A stretch of 64,000 nt of DNA from Stenotrophomonas acidaminiphila (GTDB taxonomy: Bacteria; Pseudomonadota; Gammaproteobacteria; Xanthomonadales; Xanthomonadaceae). The notes under the pieces were generated by a model. It saw only the letters and a list, made by a program, of their open reading frames with translations, was not told the DNA's origin and ran no database searches. Shown piece after piece: positions 51,901 to 60,361 of this stretch (position 1 is its first letter; the number at the start of each line of letters is the position of its first letter). The stretch lies in assembly GCA_002951995.1 (NCBI GenBank), contig CP019797.1, positions 2,278,501 through 2,342,500 of the forward strand, read 5' to 3'. Made by a program: the position numbers and the translations under genes.

Positions 51901-52499
51901 ACGTCGAGGAGCTGCCCCTGTACCGGGTGGAGAACCAGCAGTACATCCACTACCAGAAGGGCTCGCTGGTGTTCTACCGGCTGCGCGAGGAGATGGGCGA
52001 GCAGGCCCTGAACCGGGCGCTGTCGCGCTTCCTCCAGGCCAAGGCCTTCCAGCAGCCGCCGTACACCACCTCGGTCGAGCTGCTGGAGTTCATCCGCGCC
52101 GAGGCCGGCCCGGCGCACCAGGCGCTGATCACCGACCTGTTCGAGAAGAGCGGCTTCTACGACAACCGCGTGGTCGAAGCCACCGCGACCCGGCGTGCCG
52201 ACGGCCGCTACGACGTGACCATGAAGCTGCATGCCGACAAGCGCTATGCCGACGGCCTGGGCAAGGAAACGCCGGGGACGCTGGACGACTGGATCGAGGT
52301 CGGCGTGTTCGCCAAGGGGGCCTCGGGCAAGGAGCGCGACGAGAAGGTGCTGTACCTGCAGCGCCACCACGTCACCACGGCCACGCCGGTGTTCACCGTG
52401 ACCGTCGACGGGCGCCCGGACGAGGTCGGCTTCGACCCCTACAACAAGCTGATCGACCGCGTGTCGGCCGACAACCGCAAGCGGGTCGGCTACCGGTGA
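48921..52499 (+). CDS. ABC-2 permease fused to M1 family aminopeptidase
   Basis: 1192 residues. Roughly residues 1-590 are membrane-spanning in two ABC-2-like halves, each with about six helices (e.g. MTAFTLIGLLVVTLFVSNAL; SFLLIIIVLFYAGELVWRER). The rest is an M1 peptidase: N-terminal beta-domain from DNHVDLHPETQSVRIDG, zinc motif HEVAHQWWAHQ at about 931, with the downstream ligand glutamate in LSESLSQYSALMV, then the C-terminal domain. The peptidase probably faces the periplasm. The architecture is a known but poorly studied family; the adjacent ATPase completes it. Confidence 0.93.
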   Translation: MTLAFLRFELREQLRSPLLWLLAALFALLAFGAASSDAVQIGGGIGNVHRNAPSVIATFMTAFTLIGLLVVTLFVSNALLRDFELGTSELVFSSPIRRRDYLLGRLGAALLASLLMYAIIGAGLFVAQFMPWIDAARLGPVSLRPYLWSFAFMVLPNVLFTTALLSLLAVTTRNILWVYIGVIVFFVLYGVSRALLADIDNLRVASLLDPLGMRAMGQAMRYWSAEERNTGLPAFSGYLLENRLLWLAVTAALFAATFALFRTERSGTGRRRGRKTASVATIDGKRSQVVAPRVTPAFTAATGWRQLLRQVGFDALGVFRSAPFLVLLVLGMANFIPSALHRRTLYGTPSWPVTSQMLEALQGSYSFLLIIIVLFYAGELVWRERSARIAGISDAMPVPNWVPLLGKFLTLVAVVAAFQAVGGLTAIAIQLAKGYTQLEPLLYIKTLALNSVVYILMGGMALVLQVLSNNKFLGYALLILLLIGQSVLGMLDYTQNLYNFGSWPNAPYSDMNGYGHFLTGQLAFQGYWALFLLVLLLLCAALWVRGVDPAWRQRLRLARQRLRGPLGAGLAAAVLAFIGCGGWLYWNTNIRNEFVSPDQVLDRQARYEREYRKYKDLPQPRIVAVDNHVDLHPETQSVRIDGRYRVRNTHATAIPAIHVAMADDRTLAGIELGGARLTTHDAQLGYRIYTLDVPMQPGEERDITFTVDIHPDGITAGQAQTEIVDNGSFFNSRVLPAFGYDTGVEISDRNERRKRGLGEPTRMPRLEDAAARANNYISNDADWLDFRSTICTAPDQIALAPGYLQKAFERDGRRCFSYAMDRPMLNFYAYLSARWEVKKAAYNGIPIEIYHDPKHPYNVDRMIEGVQKSLAYYEANFSPHQHKQVRIIEFPGYRTFAQSFANTIPYSESIGFIADLRDKDDVDYVFYVTAHEVAHQWWAHQVIGANMQGATVLSESLSQYSALMVMEKEYGRGHMRQFLKDELDKYLSGRGGEDVEELPLYRVENQQYIHYQKGSLVFYRLREEMGEQALNRALSRFLQAKAFQQPPYTTSVELLEFIRAEAGPAHQALITDLFEKSGFYDNRVVEATATRRADGRYDVTMKLHADKRYADGLGKETPGTLDDWIEVGVFAKGASGKERDEKVLYLQRHHVTTATPVFTVTVDGRPDEVGFDPYNKLIDRVSADNRKRVGYR

Positions 52500-52620
52500 C
52501 GGCGCTGATCCGGCCCTGACCGGGCGTGCTGCGGTGCGGATTCCGTACCGCAGCGAATGGGTATACATTCGCCTGCACCCGGTCGCTCCTGACCACGCCA
52601 TCCGCCCTGGGAGGGGACAC

Positions 52621-53067
52621 ATGCGCAAGACCTTCAAGACCCTGTTGCTGGCCCTGCCGCTGGCCATGGCCGGCATCACCGCCGCCCAGGCCGACAACAC
52701 CAGCGCCGAAGGCCGCTGGCGGCAGATCGACCCGGACACCCACCGGGCCAAGTCGATCGTCGAGATCAGCCGCACCAGCAACGGCGCGCTGCACGGCCGC
52801 ATCGTCGAGCTGCTCAACCCCAGCCGCCCCAACCCGACCTGCGACAAGTGCAGCGACGACCGCAAGGGCAAGCCGATCACCGGCATGGAGATCATCCGCG
52901 GCATGCGCGCCGACGGCGCCAACAAGTGGAGCGGCGGCAGCATCCTCAAGCCCGACGAGGGCAAGGTCTACAAGTCCAAGATGGAGCTGATCGAAGGCGG
53001 CCGCAAACTGCAGGTCTCCGGCTGCATCGCCTTCATCTGCAAGTCGCAGGTGTGGGAACGGATGTAA
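52621..53067 (+). CDS. DUF2147 secreted protein
   Basis: 148 residues with a signal peptide (LLLALPLAMAGITAAQADN). The DUF2147 domain reads EGRWRQIDPDTHRAKSIVEI, GALHGRIVELLNPSR, then CDKCSDDRKGKPITGMEI and a C-terminal GGRKLQVSGCIAFICKSQVW. Four cysteines could form two disulfides. The family is small, periplasmic and beta-rich, with unknown function. GGAGGGG lies upstream of the ATG. A possible -10 (TATACA, 52562-52567) and an 8-bp dyad (52528-52554) precede it. Confidence 0.92.
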   Translation: MRKTFKTLLLALPLAMAGITAAQADNTSAEGRWRQIDPDTHRAKSIVEISRTSNGALHGRIVELLNPSRPNPTCDKCSDDRKGKPITGMEIIRGMRADGANKWSGGSILKPDEGKVYKSKMELIEGGRKLQVSGCIAFICKSQVWERM

Positions 53068-53107
53068 CCCGCCCGCCGGCGTACCCCGGCACGCCACCGG
53101 CAGCCCC

Positions 53108-53137
53108 CGCGAAACCCGGCCCAGGCCGGGTTTCGCG
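53108..53137. terminator. Hairpin between DUF2147 and metG
   Basis: A 14-bp inverted repeat CGCGAAACCCGGCC / GGCCGGGTTTCGCG with a 2-base centre. The TTT lies inside the stem, as is common in GC-rich terminators, but there is no longer T-run. Confidence 0.55.
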
Positions 53138-53213
53138 CGCACGGGGCGGGTTTACCGGTCGCCGCGGCGCGGCATGCGATAATCGGCGGTCCCCTCTGTT
53201 CCTGCCAACGGCC

Positions 53214-55307
53214 ATGACCCGTACCGCGCTCGTCACCAATGCCCTGCCCTATGCCAACGGCCCGCTGCACCTGGGCCACCTGGTCGGCTACATCCAGGCC
53301 GACATCTGGGTGCGCGCGCGCCGGCTGATGGGCGGCAAGGTCTGGTACGTGTGCGCCGACGACACCCACGGCACGCCGATCATGCTGGCCGCGGAGAAGG
53401 CCGGGGTCAGCCCGGAAACCTTCATCGCCAACATCCAGGCCAGCCACGAGCGCGATTTCCTTGCCTTCGGGATCGAGTTCGACCACTACGACTCGACCAA
53501 CTCGGCCGCCAACCGCGAGCTGACCGAGGCGCTGTACCAGCGGCTCGACGCCGCCGGTCATATCAGCCGCCGCTCGGTGGCGCAGTTCTACGACCCGGCC
53601 AAGGGCATGTTCCTGCCCGACCGCTACATCAAGGGCACCTGCCCGAAGTGCAAGTCGCCGGACCAGTACGGCGACAACTGCGAGGTCTGCGGCGCCACCT
53701 ATGGCCCGACCGACCTGATCGACCCGAAGTCGGTGGTGTCCGGCGCGACGCCCGAGATCCGCGATTCGGAGCATTACTTCTTCGAGGTCGGCCGCTTCCA
53801 GGACTTCCTGCGCGACTGGCTGGCCGGCGACGTCGCCCTGCCGGGGGTGAAGGCCAAGCTGGCCGAGTGGCTGGACGCCGAGGGCGGGCTGCGCGCCTGG
53901 GACATCTCCCGCGACGCCCCCTATTTCGGCTTCGAGATCCCGGGCGCGCCGGGCAAGTACTTCTACGTGTGGCTGGACGCGCCGATCGGCTACCTGTCCA
54001 GCTTCCGCAACCTGTGCGCGAAGACCGGCGACGACTTCGACGCGGTGCTGGCCGCCGACAGCAGCACCGAACTGCACCACTTCATCGGAAAGGACATCGT
54101 CAACTTCCACGGCCTGTTCTGGCCGTCGGTGCTGCACGGCGCCGGCCTGCGCGCGCCGACCCGGCTGCACGTCAACGGCTACCTGACCGTGGACGGCGCC
54201 AAGATGAGCAAGTCGCGCGGCACCTTCGTCATGGCCCGCACCTACCTGGACGTGGGCCTGGCGCCGGAAGCGCTGCGCTACTACTTCGCCGCCAAGTCCT
54301 CCGGCGGCGTCGACGACCTGGACCTGAACCTGGCCGACTTCAGCGCCCGCGTGAATGCCGACCTGGTCGGCAAGTTCGTCAACCTGGCCAGCCGCTGCGC
54401 CGGCTTCATCTCCAAGCGTTTCGACGGGCGCCTGGCCGACGCACTGCCGGACCCGGCCCAGTACGAGCGCTTCGTCGCCGCGCTGGCGCCGGTGCGCGAG
54501 GCCTACGAGCGCAACGACCCGGCCGCCGCGATCCGCCTGACCATGGCGCTGGCCGACGAGGCCAACAAGTACATCGACGACGCCAAGCCGTGGGTGATCG
54601 CCAAGGAGCTTGATAACGGCCGGTCAGGCGCCGAGGCCGAACTGCAGGCGGTCTGCACCCAGGGCCTGAACCTGTTCCGCGTGCTGGTGGCCGCGCTCAA
54701 GCCGGTGCTGCCGGCCACCGCGCTGCAGGCCGAGGGCTTCCTCAATGCGCCGATGCACGGTTGGGCCGACATCGCCGCCCCGCTCACCGCCCATACCATC
54801 GCGCCCTACGTGGCGCTGTTCACCCGTATCGACCCCAAGATGATCGACGCCATGACCGACGCCTCCAAGGACACCCTGACTTCCCCGCCCGCCGCCGAGG
54901 CCAAGCCGGCCAAGGCCGAAAAGCCCGCCAAGGTGGAAGCGAAGACCGAGCCCAAGGCCGACGGCGACGCGCCCGCGTACATCGGCATCGACGACTTCGC
55001 CAAGCTCGACCTGCGCATCGGCAAGGTGCTCGAGTGCGGCTTCGTCGAGGGCTCGGACAAGCTGCTGCGCTTCCTGCTCGACGCCGGCGACCTCGGCCAG
55101 CGGCAGATCTTCTCCGGCATCCGCGGCAGCTACGGCGAGCCGGAAACGCTGGTGGGCCGCAACGTGGTGTTCATCGCCAACCTGGCGCCGCGCAAGATGC
55201 GTTTCGGCCTCAGCGAAGGCATGATCCTGTCGGCCGGCTTCGACGGCGGCGCGCTGGCCCTGCTCGACGCCGATGCCGGCGCGCAGCCGGGCATGCCGGT
55301 ACGCTGA
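53214..55307 (+). CDS. metG: Methionyl-tRNA synthetase
   Basis: 697 residues. HIGH motif is HLGH (NGPLHLGHLVGYIQAD); KMSKS is in GAKMSKSRGTFV. The zinc knob is CPKC ... CEVCGATYGPTD (MetRS type 1). An alanine/lysine linker (residues about 565-590, AEAKPAKAEKPAKVEAK) joins the C-terminal tRNA-binding domain (FAKLDLRIGKVLECGFV to RKMRFGLSEGMIL), which also mediates dimerisation. Charges tRNA-Met for translation start and elongation. Confidence 0.98.
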   Translation: MTRTALVTNALPYANGPLHLGHLVGYIQADIWVRARRLMGGKVWYVCADDTHGTPIMLAAEKAGVSPETFIANIQASHERDFLAFGIEFDHYDSTNSAANRELTEALYQRLDAAGHISRRSVAQFYDPAKGMFLPDRYIKGTCPKCKSPDQYGDNCEVCGATYGPTDLIDPKSVVSGATPEIRDSEHYFFEVGRFQDFLRDWLAGDVALPGVKAKLAEWLDAEGGLRAWDISRDAPYFGFEIPGAPGKYFYVWLDAPIGYLSSFRNLCAKTGDDFDAVLAADSSTELHHFIGKDIVNFHGLFWPSVLHGAGLRAPTRLHVNGYLTVDGAKMSKSRGTFVMARTYLDVGLAPEALRYYFAAKSSGGVDDLDLNLADFSARVNADLVGKFVNLASRCAGFISKRFDGRLADALPDPAQYERFVAALAPVREAYERNDPAAAIRLTMALADEANKYIDDAKPWVIAKELDNGRSGAEAELQAVCTQGLNLFRVLVAALKPVLPATALQAEGFLNAPMHGWADIAAPLTAHTIAPYVALFTRIDPKMIDAMTDASKDTLTSPPAAEAKPAKAEKPAKVEAKTEPKADGDAPAYIGIDDFAKLDLRIGKVLECGFVEGSDKLLRFLLDAGDLGQRQIFSGIRGSYGEPETLVGRNVVFIANLAPRKMRFGLSEGMILSAGFDGGALALLDADAGAQPGMPVR

Positions 55308-55437
55308 CCCCGGCCGCGGTACGGCCGGCGGTCGCGGGCCTGCGCATGCGGGCCCGGGGCCACGCTCCGCGCCTGCCATTTCCCCGGCCGCATCGCGTCC
55401 CCTTTGCCAGAGAACGCCCCGCATCGGCACTGGAACC

Positions 55438-56028
55438 ATGGAACTGGCCCTGTTCGATTTCGACCACACCATCACCGTCTGCGACACCTACAGCCGGTTC
55501 CTGCGCCGCGTGGCCACGCCCGAGCAGCGCGCGCAGGCATGGTGGCGGGTCGGGCCGTGGCTGCTGGCCTATCGGCTGAAGCTGATTTCGGCCACGCGCA
55601 TCCGCCGCCGCGTCACCGCGCAGGTATTCAGCGGCCGCCATGCCGGCGAGATCGCGCAGATGGCCAGCGACTATGCCCGCGACCACCTGCCCGGCATGGT
55701 CCGCGCGGAGATGCTGGAGCAGATCCAGTGGCACCGGGCGCAGGGCCACACGGTGGCGGTGGTCTCGGCCTCGATCGACCTGTACCTGCAGTCGTGGTGC
55801 GACCAGCTGGGCCTGCAGCTGATCTGCAACCGGCTCGAAGTGCAGGACAACCGCCTCACCGGCCGCTACGCCGATGGCGACTGCGGGCCACGCAAGGTCG
55901 CGCATATCCGCCGGCGGTTCGACCTGGGCGCGTTCCAGCGCATCCACGCCTATGGCGACAGCCGCGAGGACAGGCCGATGCTGGCCCTGGCGCACGAACG
56001 CTGGTACCGCGGCAGGCCGGTTTCCTGA
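55438..56028 (+). CDS. HAD-IB family phosphatase (SerB-like)
   Basis: 196 residues. HAD motif I is DFDHT ([16 protein letters not shown]) with both catalytic aspartates; motif II is in [12 protein letters not shown]; motif III/IV is [16 protein letters not shown]. The C1-type cap is helical ([20 protein letters not shown]). Related enzymes are phosphoserine phosphatases or lipid/phosphocholine phosphatases; the substrate cannot be told. The start gives the common MELALFDFD. It ends six bases before the ferredoxin gene. Confidence 0.88.
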   Translation: MELALFDFDHTITVCDTYSRFLRRVATPEQRAQAWWRVGPWLLAYRLKLISATRIRRRVTAQVFSGRHAGEIAQMASDYARDHLPGMVRAEMLEQIQWHRAQGHTVAVVSASIDLYLQSWCDQLGLQLICNRLEVQDNRLTGRYADGDCGPRKVAHIRRRFDLGAFQRIHAYGDSREDRPMLALAHERWYRGRPVS

Positions 56029-56033
56029 TCCCC

Positions 56034-56450
56034 ATGCACGACACCCACGACACCCTGATCGAACGCCTGGACCGGATGCTGCCGCAGACCCAGTGCGGGC
56101 AGTGCGGCTACGACGGCTGCCGCCCGTATGCCGCGGCGATGGCGCGCGGCGAAGCCGGCATCGACCACTGCCCGCCCGGCGGCGACGCCGGCGCCCGCAC
56201 GCTGGCGCACATCCTGGGCGTGCCGGCGCGGCCCTATGACCGCAGCCGCGGCACGCACACGCCGGCACAGGTCGCGGTGATCGTCGAGGCCGACTGCATC
56301 GGCTGCACCAAGTGCATCCAGGCCTGTCCGGTGGATGCCATCGTCGGCGGCGCCAAGTTCATGCACACCGTGCTGGCCGACCTGTGCACCGGCTGCGAAC
56401 TGTGCCTCCCGCCCTGCCCGGTGGACTGCATCGTGCTGCAGCCGGCATGA
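56034..56450 (+). CDS. RnfB-type iron-sulfur protein (no membrane anchor)
   Basis: 138 residues with three cluster motifs: an N-terminal [16 protein letters not shown] (4Fe-4S, RnfB/Fdx domain) with a downstream Cys in CPPGG, and two bacterial ferredoxin motifs ([24 protein letters not shown]). It matches RnfB, an electron carrier of the Rnf complex, but lacks the N-terminal membrane helix, and no rnfA, C, D, E or G is in the window. It likely serves as a soluble electron carrier. Starts six bases after the HAD gene. Confidence 0.85.
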   Translation: MHDTHDTLIERLDRMLPQTQCGQCGYDGCRPYAAAMARGEAGIDHCPPGGDAGARTLAHILGVPARPYDRSRGTHTPAQVAVIVEADCIGCTKCIQACPVDAIVGGAKFMHTVLADLCTGCELCLPPCPVDCIVLQPA

Positions 56451-56458
56451 ACGCCGCG

Positions 56459-56491
56459 CGGCCGTGGGGCCCTGTCCCCGCCCCACGGCCG
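56459..56491. terminator. Hairpin between convergent genes
   Basis: Inverted repeat CGGCCGTGGGGC / GCCCCACGGCCG (12 bp, 9-base loop) nine bases after the ferredoxin stop. No T-run, so terminator function is likely by position only. Confidence 0.45.
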
Positions 56492-56513
56492 TCCCGCATC
56501 CCCATGCATGCCG

Positions 56514-57809
56514 TCAGGCGGCGCCGGCAAGCTGGCGCAGCCCCGCCACCAGCCGGTCGATCTGCGCCGGCGAGGTGAAGATGCCCGGCGTGACCCGCAC
56601 GCAGGCGCCGTGCGCCAGGCCGTCGCGGTGCACGGTGAACACCCCGTGCTCCTCGAGCAGGCGCCGGGCCACGCCGATGTTCTGCTGCAGCGTGACCTGC
56701 CCCACCAGCCGGAACGAGGCGATCGCGCTGCTCAGCCGCGGCTCGTCCGACCCCAGCAGCTGCAGCCCCGGCAGCGCGCGTGCCGCGTCGCGCCACTGGT
56801 CGCGCAGGCGCAGCAGGCGCGCGCGCTTGGCTGCGGTGCCGATGCGCTGGTGGAACGCCAGCGCCGCCGGCAGCGCCAGGAACGCGGCGAAATTGGCGGT
56901 GCCGGTATGCACGCGGCTGGCGATGCCGCGATCCGGATCGCCCATGTACGGGTCGATGTCGGCCACCCGTCCGCGGCGCACGTACATCGCGCCCACGCCG
57001 ACCGGCGCGCCGATCCACTTGTGCAGGTTGATGCCGACGAAGTCCGCGCCCAGGCCGTCGATGCGGGTCTCGACCTGGCCGATGGCATGGGCCGCATCGA
57101 CGATCACGTCCACGCCGCGGGCGCGGGCCATGGCCGCGATCTCCGCCACCGGCAGCAGCATGCCGTTGCGGTGGTTCACCTGGGTCAGCAGCATCAGTTT
57201 CAGGCGCGGGTTGCGCTGCAGCGCCTGCGTATAGGCCTCCAGCACCTGCGCATGGCCGCAGGGCTCGGGCAGGGCGATTGCCACCGGCTCGACGCCGCGT
57301 CGCGCGCGCAGCCACTGCATCGCGGTGATGGTGCTGTCGTAGTCGATGTCCGCATACAGCACTTGGTCACCCGGGCGCAGCCGGTTGTAGCCGCCGATCA
57401 GCGCCTGCAGCGCTTCGGTCGCGCCGCGGGTGAGCACCACCTCGTCCTCGCCCACGCCGAGGAAGTCGGCCAGCTGCCGCTGCACCGCGCGCATGCGCTG
57501 CGGAAACGCGACCCGCCCGAACCAGGCATTGCCGCGGTTCACCTCGACGGTGGCTTGCGCGTACGCCTGCAGCACCGGCCGCGCCATCGCCCCCCAGTAG
57601 CCGTTGTCGAGCATGACCACTTCGTCGCCGAGGTCGTACTGGGCCGCCACCGCCGCCCAGTAGGTTTCATCGCCGGCCAGCTGCGCCGGCGACACCCCCG
57701 CCGGCGCCTCCGGCAGCGCCGGCGCGGCAGCCGTCGCCATCGCCGGCGCGCCCGCGGCCAATGGCATCAGCGCGGCACCGCGCAGCAGGCGTCGTCGTGC
57801 GCCGTCCAT
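56514..57809 (-). CDS. Tat-signal class V aminotransferase-fold PLP enzyme
   Basis: 431 residues. The N-terminus has a twin-arginine motif (ARRRLLRGAA), then a hydrophobic region and Ala-X-Ala sites (GAPAMATAAAP), predicting Tat export after folding with its cofactor. The fold type I PLP core has DAAHAIGQ (Asp that binds the pyridine N), the Schiff-base lysine in NLHKWIGAP, and NHRNG. Closest families are isopenicillin-N epimerase (CefD) and cysteine-desulfurase-like enzymes. Its start is two bases after the upstream TonB-dependent receptor stop, so they form one operon. Substrate unknown. Confidence 0.9.
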   Translation of the reverse strand: MDGARRRLLRGAALMPLAAGAPAMATAAAPALPEAPAGVSPAQLAGDETYWAAVAAQYDLGDEVVMLDNGYWGAMARPVLQAYAQATVEVNRGNAWFGRVAFPQRMRAVQRQLADFLGVGEDEVVLTRGATEALQALIGGYNRLRPGDQVLYADIDYDSTITAMQWLRARRGVEPVAIALPEPCGHAQVLEAYTQALQRNPRLKLMLLTQVNHRNGMLLPVAEIAAMARARGVDVIVDAAHAIGQVETRIDGLGADFVGINLHKWIGAPVGVGAMYVRRGRVADIDPYMGDPDRGIASRVHTGTANFAAFLALPAALAFHQRIGTAAKRARLLRLRDQWRDAARALPGLQLLGSDEPRLSSAIASFRLVGQVTLQQNIGVARRLLEEHGVFTVHRDGLAHGACVRVTPGIFTSPAQIDRLVAGLRQLAGAA

Positions 57810-57811
57810 GC

Positions 57812-60205
57812 TCAGAACGCCACCCGGTACTCGGCATAGACGTTGCGCCCGTCGGTGTCGTACGGCGCATTGCGCGAGTACACCAGGCCGCGGCTGGCCT
57901 GGAACACCGCCTCGTCCGGGTAGCGGTCGAACAGGTTGTCGGCTCCGATGCGCAGGCTGTTGCCCGCATTGAAGCGGTAGGCCACCGCCAGGTCGAAGAA
58001 CTGCATGTCGCCGAAGCGCTGGAAGATGTCGCCGGTGGCATTGCCGGTGGCATCGGTCCAGGCGCCGTAATGGCGCAGCTTGCCCAGCACGGTCCAGTTG
58101 CCGATGTCGTAGTTGGCGCTGAAAGTGCCCTTCTGCCGCGGCAGCCGTTCCTCGAAGATCACCCGCTGGGTCTGGCTGGTGGCGACGCTGGTCGCGCCCT
58201 TGTCCACCTGCGTGCGGTTGTAGTTCCAGCCCAGCGTCAGGTTGAGCCGGCCCGGGCCGGCGTCGCCCACCCAGCTGCCCACCAGGTCCACGCCGCGCGT
58301 GGTGGTATCGAAGTCATTGGTGAAGTAGCTGACCGAGGTGTAGCCCATCGGGTTGGGCACCCCGGCCGGGATCTGGAACGACGCCGACTGGCTGAAACGG
58401 TCGGTGACCTTGATGTCGTACAGGTCCACCGAGCCGGACAGGCCGGCATCGTTGCGCCAGGCCAGGCCCAGGGACGCGGTGCGCGACTGTTCCGGCTTGA
58501 GCGCGCGGGCGCCCAGCAGGCGCGCCAGCGGATCGTTCGGCGACAGCCGGCCCGAGGTGAAGACCTGCAGCGTCACCGTGTCCAGCCCCTGCACGGTGCT
58601 GGTGGTGTACAGCTGGCCCGGGGTGGGTGCGCGGAAGCCGGTGGACACCGAGCCGCGCAGCGCGAATGCCGGGGTGATCTCGAAGCGGCTGGAGAGCTTG
58701 CCGTCGAGGGTGCCGCCGAAACTGGAGAAGCGCTCGTAGCGCGCGGCCGCGCCGACATTCCAGCGCGCGCTCACCGGCGCCTCCACGTCCACGTAGGCGG
58801 CATGGCTGCGCTGGCTCCAGCGCCCGGCGTTATCCGGGCCGAAGCCCGGCGCGCCGTTGGAGTTGCCGGCCAGTCCGGCCGCCGCGCCCGGGCCGATCGC
58901 GTACGACGCCGGGTCGCCGGCATCCACGCCGTAGGTTTCCTCGCGGAACTCCGCGCCGAAGGCGATGTTCAGCGGCGCCGGCAGCGCCGCCAGCGGCAGT
59001 GCGTAGACGAAATCGGCGTTGAGGTTCTTCTCCACCTGCGACAGCCGCCCCAGGTAGAACGCGGTCGGGCTGGCCGGCCCCAGCGAGGCGTTGATCGACT
59101 CGTCCAGGGTGTACTCGATGCGGTTGCGGCCATAGGCGCCGCTGACGTCCCAGCTCAGATCGGGGGTGAACTGGCCGCGTACGCCGGCCACCAGCTGCAG
59201 GTCGTCGTAGTCGCTGCCGTACTTGGGCGAGAAGCCGGTCGGGTACAGGCTGCGCACGTCCCAGCCGGGGAACACCGCGGTCGGCCTGTACACCGAGGCG
59301 GTGCCGTCGGGATTGCGCCAGTTGAAATCGCTGACCCCCTCGCCGCTGTTGTACAGGCCATGGGCGTAGGCCTCGGCGGTCTGCCCGAACGGCAGTTTCA
59401 GGTTGAAGCCCAGCCGCCGGTTTTCCAGGTCGGGCTGGCCCCAGCGCTGCACCGGATCGGGCACCTGCAGCTCGGGGTGCGCGTTCTGGAAGGCGATCGC
59501 ATCGGGGCGCTGGCGGCTGCGCGAGGTGGCATCGGCGGTGTCGTAGTCGAGGAACAGCGACAGCACGCCGGCCTGCCCCAGGCCGACGCCGGTGCGGGCA
59601 CCGAAGCGGCGGGCGCTGCCGTCGCCCTCGGCGTACTCGGACGCGCCCAGGGTGAACTCGCTGCCGATGCTGTCGTCAAGGATGATGTTGATGACGCCGG
59701 CGATGGCATCGGAGCCGTACTGCGCCGAGGCACCGTCGCGCAGCACCTCGATGCGCTTGATCGCGCTGGTCGGGATCTGCGAAAGATCCGGCCCCTGCGC
59801 ACCGCGCGAGCCGAGCAGCGCCGAGCGATGGAAGCGGCGGCCGTTGACCAGCACCAGGGTCTGGTCCGGCGACAGGCCACGCAGCGTGGCCGGGCGCACG
59901 AACACCTGGCCATCGGCCATCGGCAGGCGCTGCACCACGAACGACGGCACCAGCTGCGCCAGCACGTCGGACAGATCGGTCGATTCGATCGCCTGGATTT
60001 CCTCCTGCGAGAACACGTCCACCGGTGCCAGCGTATCGAACTGGGTGCGGTTGGAGCCGCGCGTGCCGGTGACGATCATCGCGTCCAGGGTGGTCGGCTG
60101 GGCGGCCGCGTCGGCGCCAGCGGTAGCGGTGGCGGCGCGCGCATCGGTGCAGGCAAGGGGAAACAGGACGGCGCCAACGGCCATCGTCAACAGGCAACGC
60201 TTCAC
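57812..60205 (-). CDS. TonB-dependent outer-membrane receptor in operon with PLP enzyme
   Basis: 797 residues with a signal peptide (LTMAVGAVLFPLACTDARA). The TonB box and plug read TTLDAMIVTGTRGSNRTQFD and PVDVFSQEEIQAIESTDLSD, then LVNGRRFHRSALLG and DGASAQYGSDAIAGVINIIL. The barrel ends VYAEYRVAF with a C-terminal Phe as needed for outer-membrane insertion. First gene of a two-gene operon with the Tat PLP enzyme, which suggests that the imported ligand is that enzyme's substrate. Confidence 0.92.
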   Translation of the reverse strand: MKRCLLTMAVGAVLFPLACTDARAATATAGADAAAQPTTLDAMIVTGTRGSNRTQFDTLAPVDVFSQEEIQAIESTDLSDVLAQLVPSFVVQRLPMADGQVFVRPATLRGLSPDQTLVLVNGRRFHRSALLGSRGAQGPDLSQIPTSAIKRIEVLRDGASAQYGSDAIAGVINIILDDSIGSEFTLGASEYAEGDGSARRFGARTGVGLGQAGVLSLFLDYDTADATSRSRQRPDAIAFQNAHPELQVPDPVQRWGQPDLENRRLGFNLKLPFGQTAEAYAHGLYNSGEGVSDFNWRNPDGTASVYRPTAVFPGWDVRSLYPTGFSPKYGSDYDDLQLVAGVRGQFTPDLSWDVSGAYGRNRIEYTLDESINASLGPASPTAFYLGRLSQVEKNLNADFVYALPLAALPAPLNIAFGAEFREETYGVDAGDPASYAIGPGAAAGLAGNSNGAPGFGPDNAGRWSQRSHAAYVDVEAPVSARWNVGAAARYERFSSFGGTLDGKLSSRFEITPAFALRGSVSTGFRAPTPGQLYTTSTVQGLDTVTLQVFTSGRLSPNDPLARLLGARALKPEQSRTASLGLAWRNDAGLSGSVDLYDIKVTDRFSQSASFQIPAGVPNPMGYTSVSYFTNDFDTTTRGVDLVGSWVGDAGPGRLNLTLGWNYNRTQVDKGATSVATSQTQRVIFEERLPRQKGTFSANYDIGNWTVLGKLRHYGAWTDATGNATGDIFQRFGDMQFFDLAVAYRFNAGNSLRIGADNLFDRYPDEAVFQASRGLVYSRNAPYDTDGRNVYAEYRVAF

Positions 60206-60361
60206 TTCGGACTCCGGTAGGCAGGGGACCGGGCCGGCAATGCCGACCCGCGGCGCGCATGGTCGGCGCCGCGCGTTTCCCGCCGATGACAGAAGCCCTG
60301 CATCTGCTTCATGCAGAAAGTGGCTTTGGCATGTTGCCGGCTGGCGATGCCGGCGCGTGCG

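Noticed and set aside
48870..52964. Very long antisense open frame (1364 codons) opposite the ABC/M1 fusion
   Set aside because: It mirrors a gene with clear domains on the plus strand; its composition (His/Gln/Arg/Ala-rich, no domains) is typical of the antisense of GC-rich coding DNA.
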